DNA of 58,387 nt from Glaesserella parasuis (GTDB lineage: Bacteria; Pseudomonadota; Gammaproteobacteria; Enterobacterales; Pasteurellaceae): contig NZ_MUXW01000006.1 of assembly GCF_002015085.1 (NCBI RefSeq), forward strand, positions 1 to 58,387, in the 5' to 3' direction. The translations under genes were made by a program, and so were the position numbers. Below the pieces are notes generated by a model. The model searched no databases and was not told the DNA's origin. It was given only the letters and a program-made list of their open reading frames with translations. Each line of letters starts with the position of its first letter. The first letter of the stretch is position 1. Of the stretch, positions 7,256-16,273 are shown piece by piece.

Positions 7256-8995
7256 ATGCCAACTATTTTAGTACAAAGTTATGGCTTTCGCCAAAAAATG
7301 AAAACGATCTTTATTCCTACTGCCCTTGCTTTGTTGTTGGCAGCCTGTTCAGGTAATAAAGTGACTGAAACATTAAAAAACGAGGCTTATGGTAACTCTG
7401 AATTTTATATCAATAAAGCCGAACAGAGCCGCAATATTGAAGAACAGCAAAGTTATCGTTTGTTAGCTGTTCGCAAGTTAATTGAAGAAAATAAGGTTGT
7501 TGAAGCTCAGAATACCTTTTCAGAGATTTTGGTAGCTAAACTAAACGATGAGCAAAAACTTGAACATCGTCTTTTAATTGCTCAATTAGCTGCATTACAA
7601 GGGAACAATTCAGAGGCTCAAGGTGTATTGAGAGCTTTACCACAAACACTATTAAGCCAATCTCAACGTCTGCGTGTGTATCAAACTCAAGCCCGTATTG
7701 CTGAAAATCAAAATGATGTCATTGCGGCAGTTAATGCAAGAGCATTGATGGATCGCTATATGACGGATACTCAAAGTCGCCAAGCGAATAACGACAAAAT
7801 TTGGGAGATGTTACGTAATGCTAACCGTGGTATGTTAGAAAAAGCGGTGGCAGGTCCTGGTGAAATCGGATTAGCTGGTTGGTTAGCCTTAGTGGTTGCT
7901 TATAATCAAAATATGTCTAATCCAGCACAATTGCCTCAAGTGATTGAAATGTGGAAGCAACAGTACCCTAATCATTCAGCGGCACTTTTACTCCCGATTG
8001 AATTACGCAACGTATCTTCTTTCGAACAAACACAATTAAATGGCGTGGCATTATTATTACCTTTAAGTGGCGATGCAAAAATTTTAGGTGAAATCATTAA
8101 ACGTGGTTTTGATGATGCTAAAGGAATAACAACGATGCCAGTTCAGGTATTTGATACTGATAGCGCACCCATTAATGATTTATTAATGCAGGCGAAACAA
8201 CAAGGGGCTCAAACTATTATCGGTCCATTGTTAAAACCAAGAGTAGATGAAATGCTAATTAGTCCTGAAATTAGCAATATTAACGTACTTGCATTAAATT
8301 CTACCCCAAATGTAAGAGCTGTCGCCAAAGTATGCTACTACGGTTTATCACCAGAAGCAGAAGCTCGTTTTGCAGCTGAACGTTTCCTGAAAGATGGCTT
8401 ACAAAATGCAGTTGTGGTTGCACCAAATGGCGATTTTGGTACACGTTCTGCGGAAGCCTTTGCCCAGCGTTGGCGTCAGCTTACTAACAGAGATACGGAC
8501 ATTCGTTACTACAATCAAGCCTTTGAAGTCGCTTCTTTATTGCAGGGTTCGGTATTAGGACAAGGTAGTGGTTTGTATGCATTAGGAACAGCGGAGCAAT
8601 TATCTGATTTGAAACAAAGTTTAGATAACTCACCGCTTGCTAATCAGTTCCCAATTTATACTTCTTCGCGTAGTAATTCGCCGAACAATGGGCCTGATTT
8701 CCGTTTAACGATGGAAGGGGTGAAATTTAGTGAAATTCCACTCTTATCCGATCCTTCATCTAGCGAATATAAAAAAGCAGAGCAAATTGCAGAGAGCGAT
8801 TTTTCAATGATGCGTTTATACGCAATGGGATCTGACACTTGGTCTATTGCGAATAAATTCAATGAGTTCCGTCAAATTCCAGGTTACAAAGTTCACGGAT
8901 TAACGGGGGTACTAAGAGCAGGTCCGAATTGTAATCTTGAGCGTGAAATGAACTGGCTACAATATCGTGGCGGTTCTATTGTTGATGCCAATTAA
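7256..8995 (+). CDS. lpoA: LpoA, outer-membrane lipoprotein activator of penicillin-binding protein 1A
   Basis: A 579-residue lipoprotein with an N-terminal TPR-like helical half and a C-terminal periplasmic-binding-protein-like half (LNGVALLLPLSGDAKILGEI onwards). LpoA reaches across the periplasm to stimulate PBP1A transpeptidation. The signal peptide is IFIPTALALLLAAC with lipidated Cys at about residue 31. I kept the ATG at 7256, which has GGAG 9 nt upstream. The ATG at 7298 would give a more standard short n-region but lacks a ribosome site. Its stop overlaps the start of yraN. Confidence 0.95.
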   Translation: MPTILVQSYGFRQKMKTIFIPTALALLLAACSGNKVTETLKNEAYGNSEFYINKAEQSRNIEEQQSYRLLAVRKLIEENKVVEAQNTFSEILVAKLNDEQKLEHRLLIAQLAALQGNNSEAQGVLRALPQTLLSQSQRLRVYQTQARIAENQNDVIAAVNARALMDRYMTDTQSRQANNDKIWEMLRNANRGMLEKAVAGPGEIGLAGWLALVVAYNQNMSNPAQLPQVIEMWKQQYPNHSAALLLPIELRNVSSFEQTQLNGVALLLPLSGDAKILGEIIKRGFDDAKGITTMPVQVFDTDSAPINDLLMQAKQQGAQTIIGPLLKPRVDEMLISPEISNINVLALNSTPNVRAVAKVCYYGLSPEAEARFAAERFLKDGLQNAVVVAPNGDFGTRSAEAFAQRWRQLTNRDTDIRYYNQAFEVASLLQGSVLGQGSGLYALGTAEQLSDLKQSLDNSPLANQFPIYTSSRSNSPNNGPDFRLTMEGVKFSEIPLLSDPSSSEYKKAEQIAESDFSMMRLYAMGSDTWSIANKFNEFRQIPGYKVHGLTGVLRAGPNCNLEREMNWLQYRGGSIVDAN

Positions 8996-9341
8996 GATGC
9001 GTTCTCAAGGTGCATATTTTGAACAGCAAGCCAAAATTTTCTTAGAAAAGAATGGCTTGCGGTTTATTGCTCAAAATCAGCAGTTCAAATGTGGCGAACT
9101 GGATTTAATTATGCAAGAAGGCGATACCTTGATTTTTGTCGAAGTTCGCCAACGCAAAAATGCCTATTTTGGCTCTGCGGTAGAAAGTATTGATTTTCGC
9201 AAGCAACAGAAATGGCAAAAAGCAGCAAATTTATGGCTTGCACAACGAAATCAATCTTTAGATACGGCAAATTGTCGTTTTGATGTTGTGGCATTTGAAG
9301 GTGATTGTTCACCGATTTGGATCAAAAATTTTTTAGGATAG
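8985..9341 (+). CDS. yraN: YraN/UPF0102 nuclease-fold protein
   Basis: A small protein with the UPF0102 pattern: GAYFEQQAKIFLEKNG, CGELDLIMQEGDTLIFVEVR and SIDFRKQQKWQKAA. The E-x-D-x-I ... V-E-V-R arrangement is that of the restriction-endonuclease-like fold, though the usual VK lysine is Arg here. Cellular role is unproven. I chose the ATG at 8985, overlapping lpoA by 11 nt, because it puts Met eight residues before the conserved Gly. The ATG at 8997 or GTG at 8967 are alternatives. It is probably translationally coupled to lpoA. Confidence 0.88.
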   Translation: MPIKMRSQGAYFEQQAKIFLEKNGLRFIAQNQQFKCGELDLIMQEGDTLIFVEVRQRKNAYFGSAVESIDFRKQQKWQKAANLWLAQRNQSLDTANCRFDVVAFEGDCSPIWIKNFLG

Positions 9342-9342
9342 T

Positions 9343-9933
9343 ATGTTAGAAAAAATTCAAGATCGCTTTAGTGAAAGTATTCAAATTCAGATTGCTGCAG
9401 CAGAATTACTGCCAAAAGTATTAAACGAAGCGGCTAATCGTATCGTATCTTGTTTGTTGCGAGGCAATAAAGTGATCGTTTGTGGCTATGGACGCTCTTA
9501 TGCCAATGCACAATTGCTGGTGAGTAATTTGTTGCACCGATATGATCTTGTAAGACCTAGCTTATCGGCACATTTACTGCAATTTGATGGAATGCTTGTG
9601 GGCTGTTTAAACCAAGATCAAGATCTCAATGAAATCTTCCGTAAACAGCTACAAGTGATTGCAAAAGAGGGAGATCTGTTTATTGCATTTTCCCCACTAG
9701 GTAATGAACAAGCGGTCTTGAATGCGATACATTGTGCAAATAACGAAAATTTGGAAATTTTTGCGTTTACCAGTAGTCTAAATGATCATACTAAAGGGCT
9801 GCTTGATAATACCGATCTAGATATTGAGATGCCATCAATTAATGAGATGCGAATAATCGAAGGGCATCAATTTTGCGTGAATTTAATCTGTGAGCTGGTG
9901 GATAATCTGCTGTTTCCAACTACATCACACTAA
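9343..9933 (+). CDS. diaA: DiaA-like SIS-domain protein (DnaA initiator-associating)
   Basis: A 196-residue SIS-domain protein. The phosphosugar-fold pattern is seen in RGNKVIVCGYGRSYANAQLL, LFIAFSPLGNEQAVLNAI and IEGHQFCVNLICELVD. It is related to GmhA sedoheptulose isomerase, but its place between yraN and dolP is the diaA locus. DiaA tetramers bind DnaA and promote timely initiation at oriC. It starts one base after the yraN stop. Confidence 0.88.
   Translation: MLEKIQDRFSESIQIQIAAAELLPKVLNEAANRIVSCLLRGNKVIVCGYGRSYANAQLLVSNLLHRYDLVRPSLSAHLLQFDGMLVGCLNQDQDLNEIFRKQLQVIAKEGDLFIAFSPLGNEQAVLNAIHCANNENLEIFAFTSSLNDHTKGLLDNTDLDIEMPSINEMRIIEGHQFCVNLICELVDNLLFPTTSH
9708..9716 (+). repeat. Uptake signal sequence core ACAAGCGGT (one of eleven found)
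   Basis: ACAAGCGGT is the DNA-uptake motif core of the A. pleuropneumoniae branch of Pasteurellaceae. Other exact copies by reading: plus strand 42782, 44002 and 45776; minus strand 12352-12360, 20682-20690, 29142-29150, 32684-32692, 48016-48024, 55143-55151 and 56741-56749. The H. influenzae-type core AAGTGCGGT was seen only at 2231, 6782 and 49123 (minus). A full computed count may add copies. Confidence 0.8.
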
Positions 9934-9953
9934 CATTGAAATAGGAGAGGACT

Positions 9954-10544
9954 ATGTTAAAACTCGTTAAACGCATTACCCTTGCAAGCTTATTTGGCTT
10001 AACATTTCTATCATTACAAGGTTGTTTAGCCACTGCTGTTGTAGGTGGAGCAGCGGTCGTAACGAAGGTTGCAACGGATCCAAGAACGGCAGGTCGTCAG
10101 TTAGATGATGAAACACTGGAAGAAAAAGTGGCTTATAATCTGAATAAAGATCAACAACTTAACAGCGAAGCTCGTATCAATGTCGTTTCTTATAACGGCA
10201 AAGTCCTGCTGATAGGTCAAGTCCCTAATGATTTTTCCAAAGACTCGGCGAGTAGTATCGCTACAGGGGTAGAAGGCGTATCTACGGTTTATAACGAAGT
10301 TCGTATCGGTCCAAAAATTGGGGTTGCACAAATTAGCAAAGATAGCTGGATTACCACCAAAATCAAATCGAAACTCTTTGTGAACGGCTCTGTTAAAGCA
10401 ACAGATGTCAAAGTGATTACTGAAAATGGTGAAGTATTCTTAATGGGTAACTTATCAAGTAGTCAAGCAGATGCCGCCGCCAACGTCGCTCGTCACGTCG
10501 ATGGTGTCGTCAAAGTCGTTAAAGTGTTTACCTACATACAATAA
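9954..10544 (+). CDS. dolP: DolP (YraP), outer-membrane lipoprotein with two BON domains
   Basis: A 196-residue lipoprotein with lipobox LQGC (Cys24) and two BON repeats, about residues 50-115 and 125-195 (INVVSYNGKVLLIGQVPN and VKVITENGEVFLMGNLSS). In E. coli DolP binds anionic phospholipid at the division site and supports BAM activity and envelope integrity. A strong AGGAGAGG lies 4-5 nt before the ATG. It is the last gene of the cluster and is followed by a terminator. Confidence 0.94.
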   Translation: MLKLVKRITLASLFGLTFLSLQGCLATAVVGGAAVVTKVATDPRTAGRQLDDETLEEKVAYNLNKDQQLNSEARINVVSYNGKVLLIGQVPNDFSKDSASSIATGVEGVSTVYNEVRIGPKIGVAQISKDSWITTKIKSKLFVNGSVKATDVKVITENGEVFLMGNLSSSQADAAANVARHVDGVVKVVKVFTYIQ

Positions 10545-10564
10545 GGGCATTGATAATAAACATT

Positions 10565-10601
10565 AAGCATATTGGTATTCTTGGAGCCGATATGCTTTTT
10601 T
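10565..10601 (+). terminator. Terminator of the lpoA-dolP cluster
   Basis: AAGCATATTGG pairs with CCGATATGCTT (one mismatch region), followed by a run of T, 21 nt after the dolP stop. Confidence 0.75.
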
Positions 10602-10635
10602 GTAAACGGAATTTTGTCAATTACTTTAAAGAACA

Positions 10636-10663
10636 TTGACTTTAATTGCTCATTCATTAATTA
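10636..10663 (+). promoter_or_regulatory. Putative sigma-70 promoter of the mla operon
   Basis: TTGACT at 10636 and TAATTA at 10658 are separated by 16 nt, about 75 nt before the mlaF ATG and after a terminator. Assigned by pattern only. Confidence 0.4.
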
Positions 10664-10738
10664 TCACAAGCCATTTTTCAGTCAATACACTCCCTTTAAT
10701 TTTTTAAGAAATTGTATTTTTAAACTAGAAGAAAGCGA

Positions 10739-11539
10739 ATGCGTGAGATAAAAAATTTGGTTGAAGTAAAAAACCTCACCTTTAAACGAGGTGAGCGAGT
10801 TATTTACGACAACCTAAATCTACAAGTCCAAAAAGGCAAAATCACAGCGATTATGGGGCCATCAGGGATCGGCAAGACCACCTTGCTACGCCTTATCGGT
10901 GGGCAAATTTTACCTGAAAGCGGCGAAATTCTCTTTGATGGACAAGATGTTTGCCAAGCAAACAATAAAACGTTATATCAACTTCGTCAGAGAATGGGAA
11001 TGTTGTTTCAATCTGGTGCGTTATTTACCGATCTCTCAACTTTTGACAACGTTGCTTTCCCTATTCGTGAACACACCAACTTGCCCGAAGAATTAATCCG
11101 TAAATTAGTTTTAATGAAACTTGAAGCCGTAGGGCTACGAGGGGCGGCACAGCTAATGCCTTCGGAATTATCTGGCGGTATGGCTCGCCGTGCGGCATTA
11201 GCACGAGCGATTGCCCTAGATCCCGATCTTATTATGTATGATGAACCTTTTACAGGGCAAGATCCGATCAGTATGGGCGTTATCGTTGAATTAATCAAAA
11301 AGCTCAATCAAGCACTCAATCTAACCTCAATCGTCGTTTCACACGATGTGAATGAAGTGCTAAGTATTGCCGATTACGCCTATATTATTGCGAATAAACG
11401 CATTATTGCCGAAGGAACACCTGAAAGCTTATTAGCAAGTCAAGATCCACAAGTGGTTCAATTCTTATCAGGAACAGCCGATGGACCAGTGCAGTTCCAC
11501 TATCCTGCTCAAAATTATACGGAGGAGCTATTTCAATGA
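10739..11539 (+). CDS. mlaF: MlaF, ATP-binding subunit of the phospholipid ABC transporter
   Basis: A 266-residue ABC ATPase with Walker A GPSGIGKT at 40-47, signature LSGGMARR at 144-151, Walker B LIMYDEP at 164-170 and an H-loop histidine in VVSHDVNEVL. With MlaE, MlaD and MlaB it forms the inner-membrane complex that keeps phospholipids out of the outer leaflet of the outer membrane. The C-terminal tail (about 20 residues past the ATPase core) matches the extension that clasps the partner protomer and MlaB. It overlaps mlaE by 4 nt. Confidence 0.95.
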   Translation: MREIKNLVEVKNLTFKRGERVIYDNLNLQVQKGKITAIMGPSGIGKTTLLRLIGGQILPESGEILFDGQDVCQANNKTLYQLRQRMGMLFQSGALFTDLSTFDNVAFPIREHTNLPEELIRKLVLMKLEAVGLRGAAQLMPSELSGGMARRAALARAIALDPDLIMYDEPFTGQDPISMGVIVELIKKLNQALNLTSIVVSHDVNEVLSIADYAYIIANKRIIAEGTPESLLASQDPQVVQFLSGTADGPVQFHYPAQNYTEELFQ

Positions 11540-12312
11540 TGGAGTTTATATCCTCAATAGGTGCTTCCGTTATTCAGGCGATTAGAGCAATGGGACGAGC
11601 CACCTTTATGTTGTGGGGGGCTTTAGTCGGTAAGCCAGAATTTCGTAAACATACCCCTTTATTTATCAAACAGTTACACGTTTTGGGCGTACAATCCTTA
11701 CTGATTATTATGCTATCAGGCTTATTTATCGGAATGGTGCTAGGTTTACAAGGATATGTCGTCTTAGTCGATTTCTCGGCAGAAACCAGCTTAGGACAGC
11801 TCGTTTCTCTCTCGCTCTTGCGTGAACTCGGCCCTGTCGTCACCGCATTGCTCTTTGCTGGGCGAGCTGGCTCTGCCCTCACTGCAGAAATTGGCTTGAT
11901 GAAAGCAACAGAACAGCTCTCAAGTTTAGAAATGATGGCAGTCGATCCGCTACGCCGTGTTATCGCACCACGTTTTTGGGCGGGCATTATTGCAATGCCG
12001 ATTTTAGCGGTGATTTTTACTGCTATCGGTATTTGGGGTGGCTCACTTGTTGGCGTAGATTGGAAAGGGGTCGATGCAGGTAGCTTTTGGTCAGTAATGC
12101 AAAGTACCGTAACAATGAGCGATCTGCTTAATGGCTTCATTAAAAGTATCGTCTTTGCCTTTGCAGTGGTGTGGATAGCTCTATTTAATGGCTATGATGC
12201 TCTACCAACCTCAGAGGGGATTAGCCAAGCAACAACAAGAACCGTCGTTCACGCTTCACTGGTTATTTTAGGGCTTGATTTTATTTTAACGGCAATAATG
12301 TTCGGCGGTTAA
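11536..12312 (+). CDS. mlaE: MlaE, permease subunit of the phospholipid ABC transporter
   Basis: A 258-residue hydrophobic protein with several membrane spans and the MlaE/YrbE core pattern LLRELGPVVTALLFAGRAGS and EIGLMKATEQLSSLEMMAVD, the cytoplasmic coupling region that contacts MlaF. It overlaps mlaF in an ATGA-type junction and has GGAGG ahead of the start. Confidence 0.95.
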   Translation: MMEFISSIGASVIQAIRAMGRATFMLWGALVGKPEFRKHTPLFIKQLHVLGVQSLLIIMLSGLFIGMVLGLQGYVVLVDFSAETSLGQLVSLSLLRELGPVVTALLFAGRAGSALTAEIGLMKATEQLSSLEMMAVDPLRRVIAPRFWAGIIAMPILAVIFTAIGIWGGSLVGVDWKGVDAGSFWSVMQSTVTMSDLLNGFIKSIVFAFAVVWIALFNGYDALPTSEGISQATTRTVVHASLVILGLDFILTAIMFGG

Positions 12313-12384
12313 ACAAGCAAAGGTATTATTGTAAAATAGCAGACAAAATACACCGCTTGTTAGTGTATTTGAATAGGAAAAATT

Positions 12385-12894
12385 ATGCGTCAATCAATTA
12401 AATATGAATTTTGGGTAGGCTTATTTGTACTTCTTGGATTAGGAGCTTTAGTCTTTTTGGGCTTACGAGTTGCTAACGTACAAGGCTTCTCTTCGGAAAA
12501 AAGCTACTCACTCTATGCAACTTTTGATAACATTGGCGGACTAAAAGTCCGTGCGCCAATTAAAGTTGGCGGTGTAGTAATTGGACGAGTATCTGATATT
12601 CAACTCGATCCTAAAACCTATACCCCGAAAGTCACCCTTGCTATTAATGAAGAATTTAATCAAATTCCTGATACAAGTTCTCTTTCTATTAAAACAGCAG
12701 GCTTACTGGGCGAGCAGTACATTGCACTGAATGTGGGCTTTGTCCTTGAAGGCGAAACAGCAATGCTCAAAGAGGGGGATAGCTTTGCTGATACCAACTC
12801 AGCAATGGTACTGGAAGATTTAATCGGTCAGTTCTTATATGGTGATAAGAAATCTGACAAAACAGAAGACACCGCTGAACCTAAAGCGGAATAA
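12385..12894 (+). CDS. mlaD: MlaD, MCE-domain substrate-binding subunit
   Basis: A 169-residue protein with one N-terminal membrane anchor (about residues 8-28) and an MCE domain (YATFDNIGGLKVRAPIKVGG, GVVIGRVSDI). MlaD hexamers form the periplasmic ring that hands lipid between MlaC and MlaFE. AGGAAAAATT precedes the ATG. The 72-nt gap from mlaE holds an uptake signal core at 12352. Confidence 0.95.
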   Translation: MRQSIKYEFWVGLFVLLGLGALVFLGLRVANVQGFSSEKSYSLYATFDNIGGLKVRAPIKVGGVVIGRVSDIQLDPKTYTPKVTLAINEEFNQIPDTSSLSIKTAGLLGEQYIALNVGFVLEGETAMLKEGDSFADTNSAMVLEDLIGQFLYGDKKSDKTEDTAEPKAE

Positions 12895-12927
12895 TTGCTC
12901 ACTTTTAAAATCACATTGTGGAGTTTT

Positions 12928-13566
12928 ATGATGATCAAAACCCTTAAAAACCTTTTTATTGCAGGCTTTGTTGCAATTTCTGCATTCGTTTCAAACTCGG
13001 CTTTGGCTTCTACTAGCCCTTATGTCCTAATGCAACAAACGGCAGATAAACTTTTTGGTGATATCAAAGCAAATCAAAGCAAAATTAAGAAAGATCCAAA
13101 CTATTTACGCACTATCGTTCGTAATGATCTTATGCCACATATTCACGTTAAATATGCCGGTCAATTAGTCTTAGGTAAAAATTTAGCGTCAGCGACTGAT
13201 GTTCAGCGTGAAGCTTTTTTCACTGCATTTGGTCAATTTATTGAGCAATCTTACGCGCAAGTATTAACACAATACAGCGATCAACAAGTTCAAATTGAAA
13301 GTGAAAAACCGCTAGACAACAAATCTATCGTCAGTATTCGCGTCAATGTTCTACAATCAGGCAACGCCAAGCCAATCAAATTAGATTTCAAATGGCGTAA
13401 AAATAGTAAAACAGGTGAATGGCAGACCTATGATATGTCAGCCGAAGGTGTGAGTATGGTCGCAACCAAACAAAACGAATGGAGCGGTATTTTACGCCAA
13501 CAAGGAATTGATGCTTTAACAGCTCATGTTGCACAATCTGCAAAACAACCTATCACATTAAAATAA
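12928..13566 (+). CDS. mlaC: MlaC, periplasmic phospholipid-binding protein
   Basis: A 212-residue secreted protein with a signal peptide ending about SALA-S and the MlaC/Ttg2 fold sequence (YVLMQQTADKLFGDIKAN, HIHVKYAGQLVLGKNL, IKLDFKWRKNSKTGEWQTYD). It ferries phospholipid between the MlaA outer-membrane site and MlaD. I chose the ATG at 12928, preceded by GTGGAG. An upstream TTG right after mlaD would add 11 residues without a ribosome site. MlaA is not encoded in this window. Confidence 0.93.
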   Translation: MMIKTLKNLFIAGFVAISAFVSNSALASTSPYVLMQQTADKLFGDIKANQSKIKKDPNYLRTIVRNDLMPHIHVKYAGQLVLGKNLASATDVQREAFFTAFGQFIEQSYAQVLTQYSDQQVQIESEKPLDNKSIVSIRVNVLQSGNAKPIKLDFKWRKNSKTGEWQTYDMSAEGVSMVATKQNEWSGILRQQGIDALTAHVAQSAKQPITLK

Positions 13567-13573
13567 TTCGGGT

Positions 13574-13912
13574 ATGCAAACAAAAAATCCATTACAATGG
13601 CACATTCAGCAGAACAATGAAAGCCTGATGGTTCAACTATCAGGTGAGCTTACCCGTGACACGTTGCTTCCACTCTGGAAGCAACGTGCTTCTTTTTTAT
13701 CTCCCAAAAGTTCGCAACACATTTATTGGGATTTAAAAGGTCTCACTAGCATTGATTCCTCAGGCTTTACGTTACTGGCTGAACTACTTCACCACTATCA
13801 ACAAAAAAATAAAAACTGTTTATTTAATGTTCCGCAAGCGGCACACAGCCTTGCGGAGTTATTTGATTTAGCAGACTGGTTTAAAACATTCCTATTTTGT
13901 GAGAAGAAATAA
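13574..13912 (+). CDS. mlaB: MlaB, STAS-domain subunit of the Mla transporter
   Basis: A 112-residue STAS-domain protein with the core IYWDLKGLTSIDSSGFTLLA, where the Ser-Ser region corresponds to the STAS phosphorylation or contact loop. MlaB binds MlaF and stabilises the complex. It starts 7 nt after the mlaC stop. Confidence 0.92.
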   Translation: MQTKNPLQWHIQQNNESLMVQLSGELTRDTLLPLWKQRASFLSPKSSQHIYWDLKGLTSIDSSGFTLLAELLHHYQQKNKNCLFNVPQAAHSLAELFDLADWFKTFLFCEKK

Positions 13913-13914
13913 CA

Positions 13915-14172
13915 ATGGAACCTAAACAAATTGAAGAAATCCTAAAAAGCGCCTTAGAACTTGATGAAGTTTATGTACAAGGTGAAAATTCCCATTATGG
14001 TGTTATCGCAGTAAGCGACAGCTTCGCCACAATGTCTAAACTAAAACAACAACAGATGATCTATGGTCCTTTAACTGAATTTTTTGCAACCAATGCAATC
14101 CACGCATTAACGATCAAAACATTCACTAAAGAACAATGGAAAAGAGAGCGTTTGCTCAATATGCCAAGCTAA
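13915..14172 (+). CDS. ibaG: IbaG, BolA-family protein
   Basis: An 85-residue BolA/IbaG protein: EIEEILKSALELDEVYVQGE-like helix-strand start (MEPKQIEEILKSALELDEVY), SHYGVIAVSDSF and IHALTIKTFTKEQW. Members partner monothiol glutaredoxins and Fe-S handling. Location between mlaB and murA is the conserved ibaG (yrbA) site. GAGAAGAAATAAC precedes the ATG. Confidence 0.93.
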   Translation: MEPKQIEEILKSALELDEVYVQGENSHYGVIAVSDSFATMSKLKQQQMIYGPLTEFFATNAIHALTIKTFTKEQWKRERLLNMPS

Positions 14173-14195
14173 TCACATCATCTAAAGGAATTAAA

Positions 14196-15470
14196 ATGGA
14201 AAAATTTCGTGTTCACGGTCCTTTCACTTTAAGCGGAACTGTTGATATTTCAGGTGCCAAAAATGCAGCATTACCGATTTTATTTGCGGCTATTTTAGCG
14301 GAAGAACCCGTTATTCTTACGAACGTCCCTGATTTGAAAGATGTTGAAACCACATTCAAAATTCTACGTAAACTAGGTGTTGTCGTTGAACGTGCGGAAA
14401 ATAACGCAGTACATATTGATGCCAGCAAAATTGACCATTATGTTGCACCTTATGAGCTTGTCAAAACAATGCGAGCTTCAATTTGGGCGTTAGCCCCCCT
14501 AGTTGCTCGTTTCCATCAAGGTCAAGTTTCATTACCAGGTGGCTGTACCATCGGTGCTAGACCTGTCGATATGCATATTGCAGGCTTAGAAAAAATGGGA
14601 GCGATCATCACCCTTGATGAAGGCTACGTTAAAGCAGAAGTGAACGGCCGATTAACAGGTACGCGTATTCTGATGGACAAAGTCAGCGTAGGTGCAACAT
14701 TATCTGTGATGATGGCGGCAACCCTTGCAAAAGGCACAACCACTATTGAAAATACCGCTCGTGAACCTGAAATTGTTGATACCGCCATTTTCCTCAACAA
14801 AATGGGAGCAAAAATTACAGGGGCAGGCACAGACACCATTACCATTGAGGGCGTAGAGCGTTTAGGTGGCTGTGAACACCACATTGTCCCAGATCGTATC
14901 GAAACAGGTACATTCCTTGTTGCTGCCGCAATCTCTGGCGGACGAATTACTTGTCGAGGCACGAAAGCGGATACATTAGATGCCGTGATTGAAAAATTGC
15001 GCGAAGCAGGAATGCAAGTTGACGTGACCGAAAACAGCATTACCCTCGACTCTCTAGGTATGCGACCAAAAGCAGTCAATATCCGCACAATGCCTCACCC
15101 AGGCTTCCCAACGGATATGCAAGCTCAATTTACATTATTAAATGTAGTCGCCAACGGCACCAGCAAAATTACCGAAACGATCTTTGAAAACCGCTTTATG
15201 CACATTCCAGAGCTAATCCGTATGGGAGCAAAAGCAGAAATTGAAGGTAACACAGCGATCTGTCACGGTGTCGAAAGCCTCTCTGGCGCAGAAGTAATGG
15301 CAACAGACCTACGAGCTTCTATCAGTTTAGTTCTGGCAGGTTGTATTGCAAATGGTCAAACTATTGTTGATCGTATTTATCATATCGACCGTGGATATGA
15401 ACACATTGAAGATAAACTACAAAAATTAGGTGCTAGAATTGAAAGATTTAATGCACCATTTGAAGAATAA
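14196..15470 (+). CDS. murA: MurA, UDP-N-acetylglucosamine 1-carboxyvinyltransferase
   Basis: A 424-residue enolpyruvyl transferase that makes the first committed step of peptidoglycan synthesis. K22 lies in SGAKNAALP and the catalytic, fosfomycin-reactive Cys is C117 in LPGGCTIGARP. Later hallmarks are GMRPKAVNIRTMPHPGFPTD and DLRASISLVLAG. The start is the ATG at 14196 with AAAGGA upstream. The same frame opens 60 nt earlier inside ibaG, but the conserved protein begins at MEKFRV. It is the last gene of the operon. Confidence 0.97.
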   Translation: MEKFRVHGPFTLSGTVDISGAKNAALPILFAAILAEEPVILTNVPDLKDVETTFKILRKLGVVVERAENNAVHIDASKIDHYVAPYELVKTMRASIWALAPLVARFHQGQVSLPGGCTIGARPVDMHIAGLEKMGAIITLDEGYVKAEVNGRLTGTRILMDKVSVGATLSVMMAATLAKGTTTIENTAREPEIVDTAIFLNKMGAKITGAGTDTITIEGVERLGGCEHHIVPDRIETGTFLVAAAISGGRITCRGTKADTLDAVIEKLREAGMQVDVTENSITLDSLGMRPKAVNIRTMPHPGFPTDMQAQFTLLNVVANGTSKITETIFENRFMHIPELIRMGAKAEIEGNTAICHGVESLSGAEVMATDLRASISLVLAGCIANGQTIVDRIYHIDRGYEHIEDKLQKLGARIERFNAPFEE

Positions 15471-15494
15471 TTTTTCATATAAAACAACATAATT

Positions 15495-16213
15495 GCTAAA
15501 AAGTGGCCTAAGCCTTATATTACAAGGCTTTAGCCCCTATTTTAAAACATGAGCAAAAAATCTCCCATTTTGTCAAAGTTTGAAAATTAAGGAAACATAG
15601 TATACAAAATAATATCCAATGTTATTTGGTAATAAATGTTATAAAATTTTTATCTTAAAAAATAAATTAGATCCAATTAAAATTTGGACTTATTACACAT
15701 CTGGAATACAAACCTATCAACAACTTGCTGTTAAATCTCGTTGTTCAGTCAGAACTATTCCAAAGATATCAAGGTTATTTTCCTTATAAACATCGCAATG
15801 TAAGAAGTGCTTATGCCAGTTTAAAGCGTTATATGGATTTTATTTTTATCTATGAAAAACATTCTGAATTAAATATAGAAAAGACGACAAATCGCTCAGA
15901 GGGATTATTTAGTGAACTTAAGCGAAAATTAAATAATCACAACGGATTAACGAAAAAGCGTAAGATATTGTTTATACAAGACTTTTTAAATAAAAAGAGT
16001 TGCTAACATTTAAAGAAAATAAACATTAGCAACTGTTTTGTCCACTTGGCGTAGTTTTTGACAGATCAGCAACTATTTTGTCTATTACACCAAATTATCG
16101 GTTCATAATGGATTAACGAAAAAGCATAAGATTATGTTTATAAAGGATTTTTTGAATAAAAAGAGTTAGTGATAATTAGGGGAAATAATTAAAACCAACA
16201 CTTTTGTCTATGA
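15495..16213. mobile_element. Composite of decayed insertion-sequence copies
   Basis: This fills the 800-nt gap between murA and rsmA. The left part starts with the paired AAGCCTTATATTACAAGGCTT found at one end of related copies and carries an internally deleted transposase on the plus strand. At 16019-16088 there are two further element ends (TAGCAACTGTTTTGTCCACT and AGCAACTATTTTGTCTATTA). A 3' fragment of a second copy follows at about 16089-16213, ending AACCAACACTTTTGTCTATG. No intact transposase remains. I see nothing else in the gap. Confidence 0.8.
15725..16006 (+). pseudogene. Transposase C-terminal fragment (DDE type, zinc-ribbon IS family)
   Basis: The 93-residue frame ends in NRSEGLFSELKRKLNNHNG, which contains the probable third catalytic Glu and its basic helix. 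The copy at 26465-27346 shows the missing N-terminal part. Here the helix-turn-helix region is fused directly to the C-terminal third, so the central catalytic Asp segments are deleted. The fused start (MLLNLVVQ...) is an artefact of the deletion. Confidence 0.75.
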
Positions 16214-16273
16214 TCAATATACTAGCACCTGAATATTGACTTAACTTCCGACAATAGAAGGGACTAACTTTTA

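Noticed and set aside
8656..8862. Minus-strand ORF inside lpoA
   Set aside because: Shadow of a conserved coding sequence with no ribosome site or family resemblance.
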